Below are positions 43,479 to 53,039 of a stretch of DNA of 64,000 nt, piece after piece. The position numbers and the translations under genes were made by a program. The stretch comes from Legionella sp. PC1000 (GTDB taxonomy: Bacteria; Pseudomonadota; Gammaproteobacteria; Legionellales; Legionellaceae): positions 1,892,001 through 1,956,000 of the forward strand of contig NZ_CP059400.1 in NCBI RefSeq assembly GCF_014109805.1, written 5' to 3'. Below the pieces are notes generated by a model. That model was not told the origin of the DNA, searched no databases, and worked only from the letters and a program-made list of their open reading frames with translations. Numbering within the stretch: the stretch's first letter is position 1; each line of letters opens with the position of its first letter.

Positions 43479-44048
43479 ATGGATTTTAAAATGTATCAAA
43501 GCCGATTAAGCCTATTATCTGCACGATTTAATTTAATGGTGTGTTTGGTATTTGGTTTATTAATCTCCAATATTGGATTGTCCTGTTTTGTTTATTCAGC
43601 ATTTAAACATCATACCGTAGAGATTACTCCTTTTTCAGGAAGTCCTGGTTATCTCAAAAGTGCTTCATTTGTTGACAGTCATTATTTAAGTTTAATGACG
43701 GAGAATTTTATCAATGAGCGTTTGAACGTTAGCCCTGAGACCATAGATGCCAATCACAAGCGCTTACTTTCTTATGTGAGTCATCAACAGTATCCCTATT
43801 TTTTAAAATTGCTCGCACAAGAAGCCAGAGTGATTAAAAACAAAAAAATGTCCTCTGCCTTTGACATCACAGAAATTATAGTCAATCCCAATGAGCTTTA
43901 TGCCGTGGTGAGTGGCACGTTAAAGCGTTATGTAGGAATTAAAGCAATTTCTGATATCCAAACAACCTACAAATTAGTATTTCAATATGTTAATGGCCGT
44001 TTATCAATTATTCAATTTGCACCAAAGAAGGAGAGCGACCATGCTTAA
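43479..44048 (+). CDS. traE: TraE, T4SS inner-membrane scaffold protein (VirB8-like)
   Basis: 189 residues from ATG 43479 with AAGGAGAAAGC upstream; F TraE has 188. One N-terminal membrane helix (LMVCLVFGLLISNIGLSCFV, about 19-38) followed by a periplasmic VirB8-type domain. TraE family marks include EITPF near the start of the domain and VSGTLKRYVG near the end. Part of the inner-membrane complex of the F-type secretion channel. Confidence 0.9.
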   Translation: MDFKMYQSRLSLLSARFNLMVCLVFGLLISNIGLSCFVYSAFKHHTVEITPFSGSPGYLKSASFVDSHYLSLMTENFINERLNVSPETIDANHKRLLSYVSHQQYPYFLKLLAQEARVIKNKKMSSAFDITEIIVNPNELYAVVSGTLKRYVGIKAISDIQTTYKLVFQYVNGRLSIIQFAPKKESDHA

Positions 44049-44757
44049 GGGGCTGGGTGTCATTTTGGCACTGGTATCACTGAATGTTGTGGCAAGTAAC
44101 ACTATCCCTATCAAAGACAACAGCGACATCTCATTAACGTTAAGCCAGGGAAATTACAACCGCATTTTAGTAAAGAATGACAAAATCATAGAAGCGGTGT
44201 TTCCCGAAAAGACAATGGCGATTAAACGTGATGAGCAGGATGGCTCAGTTTATATCATGTTGGCAGCAACGAATCCTTTTACCTTATTTTTGACTACCGA
44301 GGCAGGACGTCATTTTTCTCTAACATTAACCAGCGAAGAGTCATTAGGTAAAACCATTGAATTGATTCCTCAATCGCCTCACTTAGCAAAAGCGACTCCA
44401 CCAAAAGTAAAAACAAATTTAACAAAGATAACTCATGAGGCTGTTCCAGAAGCAATTCTAGCACTGCTTAACGCTATGGAACATCACAAACCATTTACCG
44501 ATGTAGTGGTAAAGCGCCAATTTGGCAAAGCAGAGCGTTGGTCGAAAGGGTTAACCCTTTTACCTAAAGATTATTGGAATGGAAAATTGCTTCAAGGAGA
44601 AACCATTGAACTTTATAACGCAGGTAAAGAGCCTTTAACATTGTCAGAGGCTTGGTTTGCCAAGAAAGGTACGCTTGCCATTAAATTTTCTAAGTCAACA
44701 ATTAAGCCTAAAGAACATGCCATGCTTTATCGTGTTCAAGGAGTAAACCATGGCTAA
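44041..44757 (+). CDS. traK: TraK, T4SS outer-membrane core protein (VirB9-like)
   Basis: 238 residues from ATG 44041 (AAGGAGAGCGACC upstream), overlapping the end of traE by 8 bp. Signal peptide about 1-19 (LILALVSLNVVAS). F TraK has 242 residues; it is a secretin-like periplasmic protein that joins TraV and TraB in the outer-membrane core. Beta-rich N-terminus (NDISLTLSQGNYNRILVKND-like), and the C-terminal motif EAWFAKKGTLAIKFSK is typical. Confidence 0.9.
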   Translation: MLKGLGVILALVSLNVVASNTIPIKDNSDISLTLSQGNYNRILVKNDKIIEAVFPEKTMAIKRDEQDGSVYIMLAATNPFTLFLTTEAGRHFSLTLTSEESLGKTIELIPQSPHLAKATPPKVKTNLTKITHEAVPEAILALLNAMEHHKPFTDVVVKRQFGKAERWSKGLTLLPKDYWNGKLLQGETIELYNAGKEPLTLSEAWFAKKGTLAIKFSKSTIKPKEHAMLYRVQGVNHG

Positions 44758-46129
44758 TTGGCAACTCAATCTCATTATTAAAAGTCGCCAAGTTCGGACA
44801 TTGATTGTGGTTGGCAGTGCTATTTTACTAATCCTTGCAATCTTGGTTTCATTGTATGTAGAGGGCCGTCCTAAAAAAACTCCTGCTATCGAAAAACCAG
44901 TAGATATCACAGGTATTGTGGATGAATCATTCACCGAAGCTGTAGCCGATAATGCACTCACTGTCCAACAAACCGAGCTTGAATCACTCAAAAAGCAAAT
45001 TAGTGAATTAACCTCCAATATAAAGAAGATGAGTGAAGAACAGCAAAAGCAATTAAGGGCACAAAAAGAAGAATTAACCGCGCAAATTTCTACAATGGTT
45101 TTAGCACATCAGGAAAAAGAAAAGGGTTCTGAGCTACCACAGAACCCATCCCAAGAATTAAAAGAAGTACGAAGTTCAGAGTTTTGGCATCATCCTAACA
45201 CCTATGCCATGAATGGTGTCAGCAAATCAATTTCAATGGCTTTAGCTGATGGGGCACCACGTATTCATACTGTGTCATTTCATAAGAAACATCGTAATAA
45301 AAAAATTCACCCTAACACCTATTTAAACCCAGCCCATTACGTGCCCTCCAACACTTCAGTGCGCGCTGTTGTTTTAGGAGGGGCGGATGCAGATGCATCG
45401 GTTAATGGTCATTCAAAAAACAATGGCGTCATGCTCTTTAAATTTCTGGAGGATGGAACATTGCCAAATGGTGCACGTTCTCGCCTTCGAGGATGTCGCG
45501 TCAGTGCGAATTCTTATGGGGATATTTCCAGTGAGCGTGCTTTTGCAACGCTTTATCGTTTGTCGTGTGCTCATCATGGTTATCCCATCATTGATAAAGA
45601 AGTAACCGGCTGGGTGTTTTTTAATGGCAAAGTGGGAATAAAAGGCAAGCCCTTGATGCGGGATAACAAAGTGATGACCTGGGCAGGAGTCAGTGGTGCC
45701 TTATCAGGTATTGCGCAAGCGGCGCAGTATGCCCAAAGTATACAAAATATTGGTCCCTATGGTGCGACTTCCGTTGTTCCTTCAAGTCAAATTGCCCCAT
45801 TTGCAGCCTATGGCGGTGCGTCCAAAGCTGCAGATACTTTATCGGCCTATTACGTCAAACGAGCCGAGCAATATCATCCCGTCATTCAAGTAGGCTCAGG
45901 CAATGTAGTCACCATTGTCTTTAAAGATGGATTTTATTTAGAGCCTGATGAAGACAAAAGCCAATATGCCATGGGTCAAGTAAAGAGAGAAGAAGAGTCA
46001 CAAAGATTAATCGCATCCAATAATGATGACAGTTCAACTGAAATGAATTTTACAGTACCGCCAGAAGTCCTAGGGAAAATTGACCATGCGAATACCTTAA
46101 CTGCAAATCAAATAGGAGGATTGCCATGA
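44750..46129 (+). CDS. traB: TraB, T4SS core protein (VirB10-like)
   Basis: 459 residues (F TraB 475). An inner-membrane helix (LIVVGSAILLILAILVSLYV, about 19-38), a coiled coil (VQQTELESLKKQISELTSNI, about 77-110), a proline-poor linker and the C-terminal VirB10-type beta-barrel domain (about 200-400; RGCRVSANSYGDISSERAFA, GWVFFNGKVGIKGKPL). It spans the envelope and links energy from the cytoplasm to the outer-membrane pore. Overlaps traK by 8 bp. Confidence 0.92.
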   Translation: MANWQLNLIIKSRQVRTLIVVGSAILLILAILVSLYVEGRPKKTPAIEKPVDITGIVDESFTEAVADNALTVQQTELESLKKQISELTSNIKKMSEEQQKQLRAQKEELTAQISTMVLAHQEKEKGSELPQNPSQELKEVRSSEFWHHPNTYAMNGVSKSISMALADGAPRIHTVSFHKKHRNKKIHPNTYLNPAHYVPSNTSVRAVVLGGADADASVNGHSKNNGVMLFKFLEDGTLPNGARSRLRGCRVSANSYGDISSERAFATLYRLSCAHHGYPIIDKEVTGWVFFNGKVGIKGKPLMRDNKVMTWAGVSGALSGIAQAAQYAQSIQNIGPYGATSVVPSSQIAPFAAYGGASKAADTLSAYYVKRAEQYHPVIQVGSGNVVTIVFKDGFYLEPDEDKSQYAMGQVKREEESQRLIASNNDDSSTEMNFTVPPEVLGKIDHANTLTANQIGGLP

Positions 46130-46407
46130 GTCAACTAAACAAGATTCTAATTACCTTAATTTCTTTTGGGTTAGCCGCATGTGGCCCCATTAATTCTAAC
46201 TTTAGTTGTAATGCGACTGCAGGGGATAGTTGTTTGACGATTGAGCAAGTCGATGCCATGACACGATTCGCCGACGATTCAAGGCCTTTAAAAAATCAAA
46301 TCAACGCAAAAAAAGAACCTCTTATCAAGCCTGGAAAAAGAGTCACGCAAAGTAATGGGCAAGCACTTTGGCTAGCACCGACAGTTAAGGGGCAATCATG
46401 GGCTTAA
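46126..46407 (+). CDS. traV: TraV, short outer-membrane lipoprotein (VirB7-like)
   Basis: 93 residues, much shorter than F TraV (171). Lipobox LAAC with Cys19, then a second Cys and the NFSCNATAGDSCLTIEQVDA segment that is the conserved core of TraV. It lacks the long C-terminal domain of F TraV. Four-base overlap (ATGA) with traB and 10-bp overlap with traC. Confidence 0.85.
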   Translation: MSQLNKILITLISFGLAACGPINSNFSCNATAGDSCLTIEQVDAMTRFADDSRPLKNQINAKKEPLIKPGKRVTQSNGQALWLAPTVKGQSWA

Positions 46408-48995
46408 AACTCAATCAATTGCGAGATAAAGCACGTGAGCTAGCGCATCGTGCAAGCCACAAACTGGGGGAAACTGCAGGAATAAAACCTGACTCTTTGC
46501 AGCATCACTTTAAAGCATCTGAAACCTGTGCTTTAGATTTACCCTCCATAACCAGTTTGCTTCCTTATGAAACAGTGAGTGAGGAAGGATTTTTTATTAA
46601 TCGAAACTCTGCAGGGTTTGGAATTCGATTAATGCCTATGGCCGGAGCAGATGAATCTTTAATGAAATCTTTGGCGGAACTATTTAAAAACAAACTCACA
46701 GAAGGCACCGATTGTACCGTATTGCTGTATAAGCATCCCTGGCTTGCCCAAAATTTGCAACACAATTATGCGCCTATTTTAAAGCAAGGTGGCATTTATG
46801 CAGAGCTTGCTCGTCAAAGTTTGAAATACCATCTTAATGCCATTACCAAGGGTTATAAAAATGGCCGCAATGTCCCAGCCACGTTGTCGGATTGCCAAGG
46901 TTATCTGTTCATTTCAAGACCTAACGAACCAGAAGTTGAAAGCACGCTGCGGGTACTTCGAGAAGAGTTTGAATCCGAACTCAAAGTGGCAGGATTTAGT
47001 TTGGCACGCTGTGATGCAGACGATTTTAAAATATTAATGCGTGCTCTAATGTCACCGAACTTTAATGAGCTGTCCTGGCCAGCCATCGAGGATTCATCAC
47101 CTTTTATTGCGAAGTCCATTCTTAATCCCACTACCGTTTATGAAATTGATGATGAGGCGATTAATCTCTCCATCGCCGATGAGGAAGGAATTATCCAGAA
47201 CTCAAGGGTGGTCAATTGTGAACTTAGTAGTTTTCCTAAAGCTCCTTTTGCGTTATGGCAAACGCCTGATTTATTTGCCAACCTTTTAAAGTCGGAACAA
47301 GGCATTCAGTGTCCCTTTCTGCTTTCATTTACCGTTCGCGGTGTGAATCAAGAAAAGATGAAAGCGCAAGCAAAAAAAAGAGCCAAATCGTTAACTGCCA
47401 ATAATAATGCCATTCAATCCTTTATTAATCCGGGTATTAAAGAAGAAGCTGCAGAATGGCAATTTGTGCATGAGCATGCGTCCAAAGGTGAATTACATCT
47501 TCTGCCTACATTTTACAATTTAGTGTTGTATACGACAGTTGAAAAAGAACGCGAGCATGTGGCCAAAGCAATTGCAAGTTTTAGACAAATGGGATTTACC
47601 TTAGTACAAAGCCGTTGCAAACAATGGCTGCGATTTTTGGCGAGCCTTCCTTTTATGCTGACTGAAGGTTTTTTTTCAAGCCTAGACCTTTTAGGCATGA
47701 CTAAAAAACTAAGCCATACGAATGTAGCTAATCTTCTGCCCGTAGTTGCCGATTTTAAAGGAGCACGACAGGGGCTCATTGTACCGACCTATCGGCATCA
47801 GTTGTTTTATCTAGATACCTTTGATGACCGAGTTTTACCCATCACCAATTTTAATCGCTTAACGGTTGCAAGCCCAGGCTCTGGTAAATCCTTTTTTGAA
47901 CAAGCACAAATTCTTGATGGCTTATCCCGTGGCCAGCACATTTTTGTCATTGACTTAGGGGGATCGTACAAGCATTTATGCGAGTTAGTTGGGGGAAGCT
48001 ACATTGATGCCTCCACATTGACCCTCAACCCTTTTACGCTATTTGATTTTGATGGAGTCACCGAAATTGATGGCGAAAAGGTGAACGACTCCATTCAAAT
48101 TAGGGATTTATTAGCCATTATGGCAAGTCCCAATGAGGCTTTAGGAGAGGTCCAAAAGGCATGGCTTTTGGATGCAGTGCTTACCTGTTGGCAAGAACAT
48201 GGCCGGCAAGCCAAAATGGATGATGTGCTCAATGCGCTGCGTGGACTGCTGCAAAAACCAGAATCCAGAAATGACCGCAGATTAAAAGATTTGCTCATTC
48301 TGTTGGATAAATATGGCAGCCAGGGAATCTATGGCAGGATGTTTAATAGTGATACTCCACTTTTAGATAACTCTAATTTTGTGGTGCTGGAAATGGGCCA
48401 ACTTGAGAGTAATCCAGAGTTACTCACTATCGTCATGTTTGTGATGATAGTAATTATCCAAGGGCAGTTTTACCATTCCGACCGCAGAATACAAAAACGC
48501 TGCATCATAGACGAGGCATGGCGTTTTCTGGCTGTAGGCTCTAATCCAATTTCTGCAGGTTTTATTGAGCAGGGGTTTCGTACAGCGAGAAAACACACCG
48601 GTGGATTTGCCGTAATTACCCAAAATCTTGCCGACACTATGAATACCCTTCAGGGGCAAGCCATTGCTGCAGCAGCAGATACCAAAATCATCATGCGCCA
48701 AGGAGCATTTCGTGAGTATGTTGAGAAACATCCGGACCATTTTAGCCCTCTAGAAGTTTCAATGATTGAATCCTTTGGGGAGGCAAAAACCCAAGGCTTT
48801 TCTAATTTGATGATTCAGTTCGGTAATGTGACTACATTTCATCGTTATTTTTGCGACCCATTCTCAAGAGTATTGTTCTCCACATCGGGCGATGAATTTG
48901 GAGGAATCGAGTCCTTAATGAATCAAGGGATATCCCTCACGGATGCGGTTTATCAAGTAGCACAACATCACTATGGAGATGAATTATGCGATTGA
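46398..48995 (+). CDS. traC: TraC, T4SS ATPase (VirB4 family)
   Basis: 865 residues (F TraC 875). The conjugation ATPase that powers pilus assembly at the inner membrane. Walker A ASPGSGKSF at about 490-498; Walker B within RCIIDEAWRFL at about 702; the C-terminal SFGEAKTQGFSNLMI region is family-typical. The N-terminal half is the TraC-specific domain. GGGGCAATC precedes the ATG. Confidence 0.95.
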   Translation: MGLKLNQLRDKARELAHRASHKLGETAGIKPDSLQHHFKASETCALDLPSITSLLPYETVSEEGFFINRNSAGFGIRLMPMAGADESLMKSLAELFKNKLTEGTDCTVLLYKHPWLAQNLQHNYAPILKQGGIYAELARQSLKYHLNAITKGYKNGRNVPATLSDCQGYLFISRPNEPEVESTLRVLREEFESELKVAGFSLARCDADDFKILMRALMSPNFNELSWPAIEDSSPFIAKSILNPTTVYEIDDEAINLSIADEEGIIQNSRVVNCELSSFPKAPFALWQTPDLFANLLKSEQGIQCPFLLSFTVRGVNQEKMKAQAKKRAKSLTANNNAIQSFINPGIKEEAAEWQFVHEHASKGELHLLPTFYNLVLYTTVEKEREHVAKAIASFRQMGFTLVQSRCKQWLRFLASLPFMLTEGFFSSLDLLGMTKKLSHTNVANLLPVVADFKGARQGLIVPTYRHQLFYLDTFDDRVLPITNFNRLTVASPGSGKSFFEQAQILDGLSRGQHIFVIDLGGSYKHLCELVGGSYIDASTLTLNPFTLFDFDGVTEIDGEKVNDSIQIRDLLAIMASPNEALGEVQKAWLLDAVLTCWQEHGRQAKMDDVLNALRGLLQKPESRNDRRLKDLLILLDKYGSQGIYGRMFNSDTPLLDNSNFVVLEMGQLESNPELLTIVMFVMIVIIQGQFYHSDRRIQKRCIIDEAWRFLAVGSNPISAGFIEQGFRTARKHTGGFAVITQNLADTMNTLQGQAIAAAADTKIIMRQGAFREYVEKHPDHFSPLEVSMIESFGEAKTQGFSNLMIQFGNVTTFHRYFCDPFSRVLFSTSGDEFGGIESLMNQGISLTDAVYQVAQHHYGDELCD

Positions 48996-49318
48996 TTCAT
49001 GCAGTAGTCGTCAGCGCTGCCGTAATGCTCTTTATTGGTTTGCAATTTTGGAGTTCACCAAAAACCAACATTGTACTTTTTGATTCTGCAGCGATTCAAG
49101 CGCAATTAGTCAGGCAATTAGCAGAACATCAAGCCAATGAGAAACAAGTGAGCCAGACAACCCAGCAAGTTAAGAAAAAATTGCACATGCTGTTAACACA
49201 GTATGCTAAGCAACATCACGTCATAATTTTTGACCAGCGTGAAGTGCTTGCGGGTGGTGAAGACATTACAGCCGAGATTGCTAACAAGCTCAGTCAGACG
49301 ATGAGGAGGAGCTCATGA
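48986..49318 (+). CDS. trbI: TrbI, F-type pilus assembly protein
   Basis: 110 residues (F TrbI 128). One N-terminal membrane helix (AVVVSAAVMLFIGLQFW), then a periplasmic coiled-coil segment and VIIFDQREVLAGGEDITAEI. Position between traC and traW is the same as in F. In F it affects pilus outgrowth and retraction. Overlaps traC by 10 bp; GGAGATGAATT upstream. Confidence 0.85.
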   Translation: MRLIHAVVVSAAVMLFIGLQFWSSPKTNIVLFDSAAIQAQLVRQLAEHQANEKQVSQTTQQVKKKLHMLLTQYAKQHHVIIFDQREVLAGGEDITAEIANKLSQTMRRSS

Positions 49319-49950
49319 GAAGCGTAATACTGCTGGGTTTCATTATGATGGGTTTTTCGAATGCTTATGCCAAATCATTTGGTGTAGTAGGAGAGGTTTT
49401 TCCCATTAAGGAAAAGAGCTTCTTAGAGGTGATTGAAGAACGGTTACGTGCATTAACTGTTAGTGGTGAATTGGAGGCATTAAAGCAGAAATGGATTCAT
49501 GCAGCAGCTCAACACGCAAACAGACCGACTGCATTAGATTTAAAACGCACTCAACAAACACTCAAGCATTACTACGCGCCAGAAATCACTTTAAGTCAGG
49601 ATATAACCGATGCTAAAAGCAAGGTGCTTTACCCTAAGGGAACTGATGTCAATGCGCTGGAGTACATGCCGACGTATAAACCTTGTTGGCTGTTTTTTAA
49701 TGCAGATGATGAAGCACAGATTCGTTGGGCGATGCTACAAAAGAATCAATGCCCAAATCCAAAATTGATTTTGACAGGTGGCGCGATTCACAGCACCGAA
49801 AAGAGACTCAAGGCAGTGACTTATTTTGATCAGGGAGGCCGAATTACACGAAAGCTTGATATAAGGCATGTGCCAGCGCGAGTAAGCCGCGAAGAAAATC
49901 AGCTTCTTATTGTTGAAACAGCAATTAAGGAGAGTGGCGATGTCCTTTAA
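49315..49950 (+). CDS. traW: TraW, periplasmic pilus assembly protein
   Basis: 211 residues (F TraW 210). Signal peptide about 1-19 (ending SNAYA). Starts mature with KSFGVVGEVFPIKEKSFLEV, the family's hallmark opening, and has PTYKPCWLFFNADDEAQIRW in the centre. Works with TraU and TrbC in pilus assembly. Overlaps trbI by 4 bp. Confidence 0.92.
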   Translation: MRSVILLGFIMMGFSNAYAKSFGVVGEVFPIKEKSFLEVIEERLRALTVSGELEALKQKWIHAAAQHANRPTALDLKRTQQTLKHYYAPEITLSQDITDAKSKVLYPKGTDVNALEYMPTYKPCWLFFNADDEAQIRWAMLQKNQCPNPKLILTGGAIHSTEKRLKAVTYFDQGGRITRKLDIRHVPARVSREENQLLIVETAIKESGDVL

Positions 49951-50923
49951 AGTCCTTCTTTTCGTAATCTCTTTCGCTTTTTCTTATACAGGATGGAGCA
50001 AACAATGCACGGGGCATTTCGTCAATCCGATTCGTGATGTGTGTTGGCGATGTTTATTTCCTTTGTCGATTGGCAACATCAAGGTGGTCAATTCATCTCT
50101 TCCTGATACCGACAATGCAACAAGTCCCGTAGGAATATGCCCAGGTCCCTTGGGTTTACGTGTCGGGTTGAATATCGGCTTTTGGGAACCAATCGGATTA
50201 GTAGATATTACCGATACTCCCTATTGTTTGGTTAATCTTGGAGGCATTAAGCTCAATTTGGGGTTAAAGCACAATAGAGGAGGGCGTCATGTGGTAGGCC
50301 ATGGCCAGCAACGCGCCTTTTTCCACGTGCACTGGTACAAATATCCGCTGATTAGTTGGCTAAATCTCCTCACCTCACTAGGTTGTATGCAAGGAGGTGA
50401 TTTTGACATTGCTTACCTCACGGAGCTTGATCCTACCTGGCAAGACTCTGAAATGAGTTTTGTCTTAAGTCCTGAGTCGGTGCTGTTTGGAAATCCGGTG
50501 GCAGCAAGCGCATGTGCCGCAGATGCCATTTCTTCGACATTAACCAAAAAGCCGATAGAGAGCCTTTTTTGGTGCGCAGGTAGTCAAGGAACACATTATC
50601 CGTTGACTGGACACGTCAATGCGTCAATTTCTCCAGTGCAAACCGCGCTGCTTTTGACAGAGCGCATGAATTACAAAATGCATCGCGAATTTTTAGTGTC
50701 TGATTCAAGTCCTGCGTCGGGTGCGATTTGCAAAGAACATTACTATACCGTAACCCCTAAATCCCGCTACCGCTATGAAATGGTGAATCAAGTCGCAGAT
50801 GGCAAACATTGCTATCCAGGAGGCTTAAGCACTTTGGCTTGGGAGTTCGGAAAAATTAAACCGCATACGCCCGACCAGTATGGATTTTTAGTGTGGCGAA
50901 AGCGCAACTGTACCTTCATTTAG
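49940..50923 (+). CDS. traU: TraU, periplasmic DNA transfer protein
   Basis: 327 residues from ATG 49940 (AAGGAGAGTGGCG upstream; F TraU 330). Signal peptide to about residue 21. Cys-rich: CTGHFVNPIRDVCWRCLFPL, then SIGNIKV and CPGPLGLRVGLNIGFWEP, all conserved in TraU. Essential for DNA transfer more than for pilus formation in F. Overlaps traW by 11 bp. Confidence 0.94.
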   Translation: MSFKVLLFVISFAFSYTGWSKQCTGHFVNPIRDVCWRCLFPLSIGNIKVVNSSLPDTDNATSPVGICPGPLGLRVGLNIGFWEPIGLVDITDTPYCLVNLGGIKLNLGLKHNRGGRHVVGHGQQRAFFHVHWYKYPLISWLNLLTSLGCMQGGDFDIAYLTELDPTWQDSEMSFVLSPESVLFGNPVAASACAADAISSTLTKKPIESLFWCAGSQGTHYPLTGHVNASISPVQTALLLTERMNYKMHREFLVSDSSPASGAICKEHYYTVTPKSRYRYEMVNQVADGKHCYPGGLSTLAWEFGKIKPHTPDQYGFLVWRKRNCTFI

Positions 50924-50935
50924 ATGGAGATTGAA

Positions 50936-51358
50936 ATGCTAAGAAAAGGAATTATTTTGTTACTGGGATGCCTTACCAATACAGTACTTTTTGCGTCAAC
51001 GGTATCAGTGTTTGTTAGTTTTTCCATGCCGGATAACTTATTGGAAGAAACGCTTAAAGAAAGTAGCCGTTTGCAGATTCCTGCTTATTTAAACGGACTT
51101 TATCATGATTCAATGCAAGACACTGCACTCAAGGTGATGGAATTAAGTAAGCATATCCCAAATTTAAATTTAGCAATTGACCCCACCTTATTTGAACGTT
51201 TTGGTATCCAGCAAGTACCCGCACTCGTTGTTGATGAGGGGAAAACCTTTGATGTGATATATGGTCATTTGCCGCTACACGAAGGATTATCACGAATTGC
51301 AGGACGTGGAGATACTCGCTTTTCAATGAGCGATGTCCGGAGGATAAGCGGTGAGTAA
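50936..51358 (+). CDS. trbC: TrbC, periplasmic pilus assembly protein
   Basis: 140 residues from ATG 50936 (GGAGATTGAA upstream), shorter than F TrbC (212); only the conserved core is present. Signal peptide to about 20, then VSVFVSFSMPDNLLEETLKE and FGIQQVPALVVDEG, the thioredoxin-like TrbC_Ftype pattern. Acts with TraW. Overlaps traN by 8 bp. Confidence 0.9.
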   Translation: MLRKGIILLLGCLTNTVLFASTVSVFVSFSMPDNLLEETLKESSRLQIPAYLNGLYHDSMQDTALKVMELSKHIPNLNLAIDPTLFERFGIQQVPALVVDEGKTFDVIYGHLPLHEGLSRIAGRGDTRFSMSDVRRISGE

Positions 51359-53039
51359 ATTCATCTTAATGTTATTTTTGAGCGCGTTCATTACCGCAAT
51401 CGTTGCTCAAACCCAATCTGATGCGTTAAAAGCGCGTGATGAGTCAATGCAAGCTTTGAATGGATTTAATCCTGCAAGCGTATTGAAGGGATATACACAA
51501 AACCCGAAGGAGACGAGCCTTCTCCCGCAAGAGGGAACGAACACTTTGTCCTCTACAGGTTTAAATGCACTGTCCAAAAATCCGGAAGCTTTAGAGGTTT
51601 ATCAACACGCAGGCACCCGCACTAAAGGGCGCTACAATCCGAATAGCCCTGAGATGCGTTATGCCGAGAAATTACTTGAAAGTCCAGACAGCGCGGTAAA
51701 TGGAGTCTGCTATAAAGAGCCAGGCTTTTGTGAATCCACACCAGAGACCAAAACCTGCGAAGAAACTATGGGCTACAAAAATATCTCATGTGGCGAAGCG
51801 CTTAAGGTAACACTAAAACCACTCACGCAACAGTTTACTCGCGAAGTCATGTTTCCTCGTGGAAGCGCAACCTTTCATTTAGCCCAATGTGGTAAACACA
51901 ATAAAGGATGCAGCAAGGCAAATCTTGCCGAAATACACCCTGCCTGTGAAGCATTAAATCTTGTGGTGATGTATCACAATAAAGTGCTGCAACTCATAAA
52001 AATGCCTACCTGCAAAGACCCTACAGTCACAGTATTCTTAGGAAAAGTAATCCAAGCACCTATACCCCTTAAGATGATATTAACGCAACAGGTGGGTGAA
52101 GAGTCTTGGGTTACTCAAGTCTGCGACAAGAAAATTTCAGATTCTTGTATTTTGACGAACAACAATTCATGTCTAGATCCAAATGCCACAAAAATCATTG
52201 AGGGTATTGCCATTACCAGACCATGCTGGGGTCATGCTTCGAACTATCAATGCTCCTATTTAGAAAACAGTTATTGCATGCATTTGCTGCAGGCTGGCTG
52301 TTCGCAATTGAGTTCACAGTGTCTTAATGCGTCCAATGGATTGTGTACTCGATTTCTACAAACATTTTCATGTATGACTCAGGTTTGTTTCCCAGAAAAA
52401 ACCATTTGTCCTGACAAAATACCCTGTAGCGATGGAGCGTGTGACTTATCTTTTGAAGAAGAAAGCGATGATGTGGCGGAAGGATTGTCCCGCCTCGGGG
52501 CTCTTGCCGGTGTGGCATCCGATGTTGCAACCAAGCAAGTTCGCAGTGGGATTCCTGCCATTTTTACTGGAACAAATTCAACCTGTCGCAAAGTGGTTGC
52601 CAATACACGCAATTGTTGTCATGGCAGTCACCAAATGACCCATTGCAGTGAAGATGAGAAGCGACTTGCCAAAGCCAAGGAGGAAGGCAGAGCATATAAA
52701 GTAGGGACTTTTTGTGCTTTAAAAAAGTTAGGGCTTTGTCTCGAGGAAAAAGAATCGTGGTGTGTTTTTCCCACAAAATTGGCCTCCATCCTGCAAATCC
52801 AAGGGCGATATTATCAGTTAGGTATTCACTTTGGCTGGGCCAAAGATGAAGACAATAAAGCCAATTGCCGTGGCATCACCCCAGAAGAACTGGAGCGTAT
52901 TAATTTTTCTGTTTTGGATTTATCCCCCATTACCCAAGAGCTGATGAGTCGCAAAGTACTGCCAAATGATGGGCAAGTATCTGCGGTCAATCAGTCCCAT
53001 ATTGAGCGCTTAAAACAGATGGGGCGTGCACATGATTAA
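51351..53039 (+). CDS. traN: TraN, outer-membrane mating-pair stabilisation protein
   Basis: 562 residues (F TraN 602), GTG start with AGGATAAGC upstream. Signal peptide to about 19. Many cysteines arranged in pairs, e.g. CYKEPGFCESTPETKTC, CWGHASNYQCSYLENSYC and NCCHGSHQMTHC. In F TraN binds recipient outer-membrane proteins (OmpA) and decides mating-pair stability and host range; the region about 150-300 is the variable, receptor-facing part. Its host partner here is unknown. Confidence 0.92.
   Translation: MSKFILMLFLSAFITAIVAQTQSDALKARDESMQALNGFNPASVLKGYTQNPKETSLLPQEGTNTLSSTGLNALSKNPEALEVYQHAGTRTKGRYNPNSPEMRYAEKLLESPDSAVNGVCYKEPGFCESTPETKTCEETMGYKNISCGEALKVTLKPLTQQFTREVMFPRGSATFHLAQCGKHNKGCSKANLAEIHPACEALNLVVMYHNKVLQLIKMPTCKDPTVTVFLGKVIQAPIPLKMILTQQVGEESWVTQVCDKKISDSCILTNNNSCLDPNATKIIEGIAITRPCWGHASNYQCSYLENSYCMHLLQAGCSQLSSQCLNASNGLCTRFLQTFSCMTQVCFPEKTICPDKIPCSDGACDLSFEEESDDVAEGLSRLGALAGVASDVATKQVRSGIPAIFTGTNSTCRKVVANTRNCCHGSHQMTHCSEDEKRLAKAKEEGRAYKVGTFCALKKLGLCLEEKESWCVFPTKLASILQIQGRYYQLGIHFGWAKDEDNKANCRGITPEELERINFSVLDLSPITQELMSRKVLPNDGQVSAVNQSHIERLKQMGRAHD

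Noticed and set aside
52324-52776. Several 68-77-residue frames antisense or out of frame inside traN
   Set aside because: Shadows of a cysteine-rich gene; traN is well supported in its own frame.
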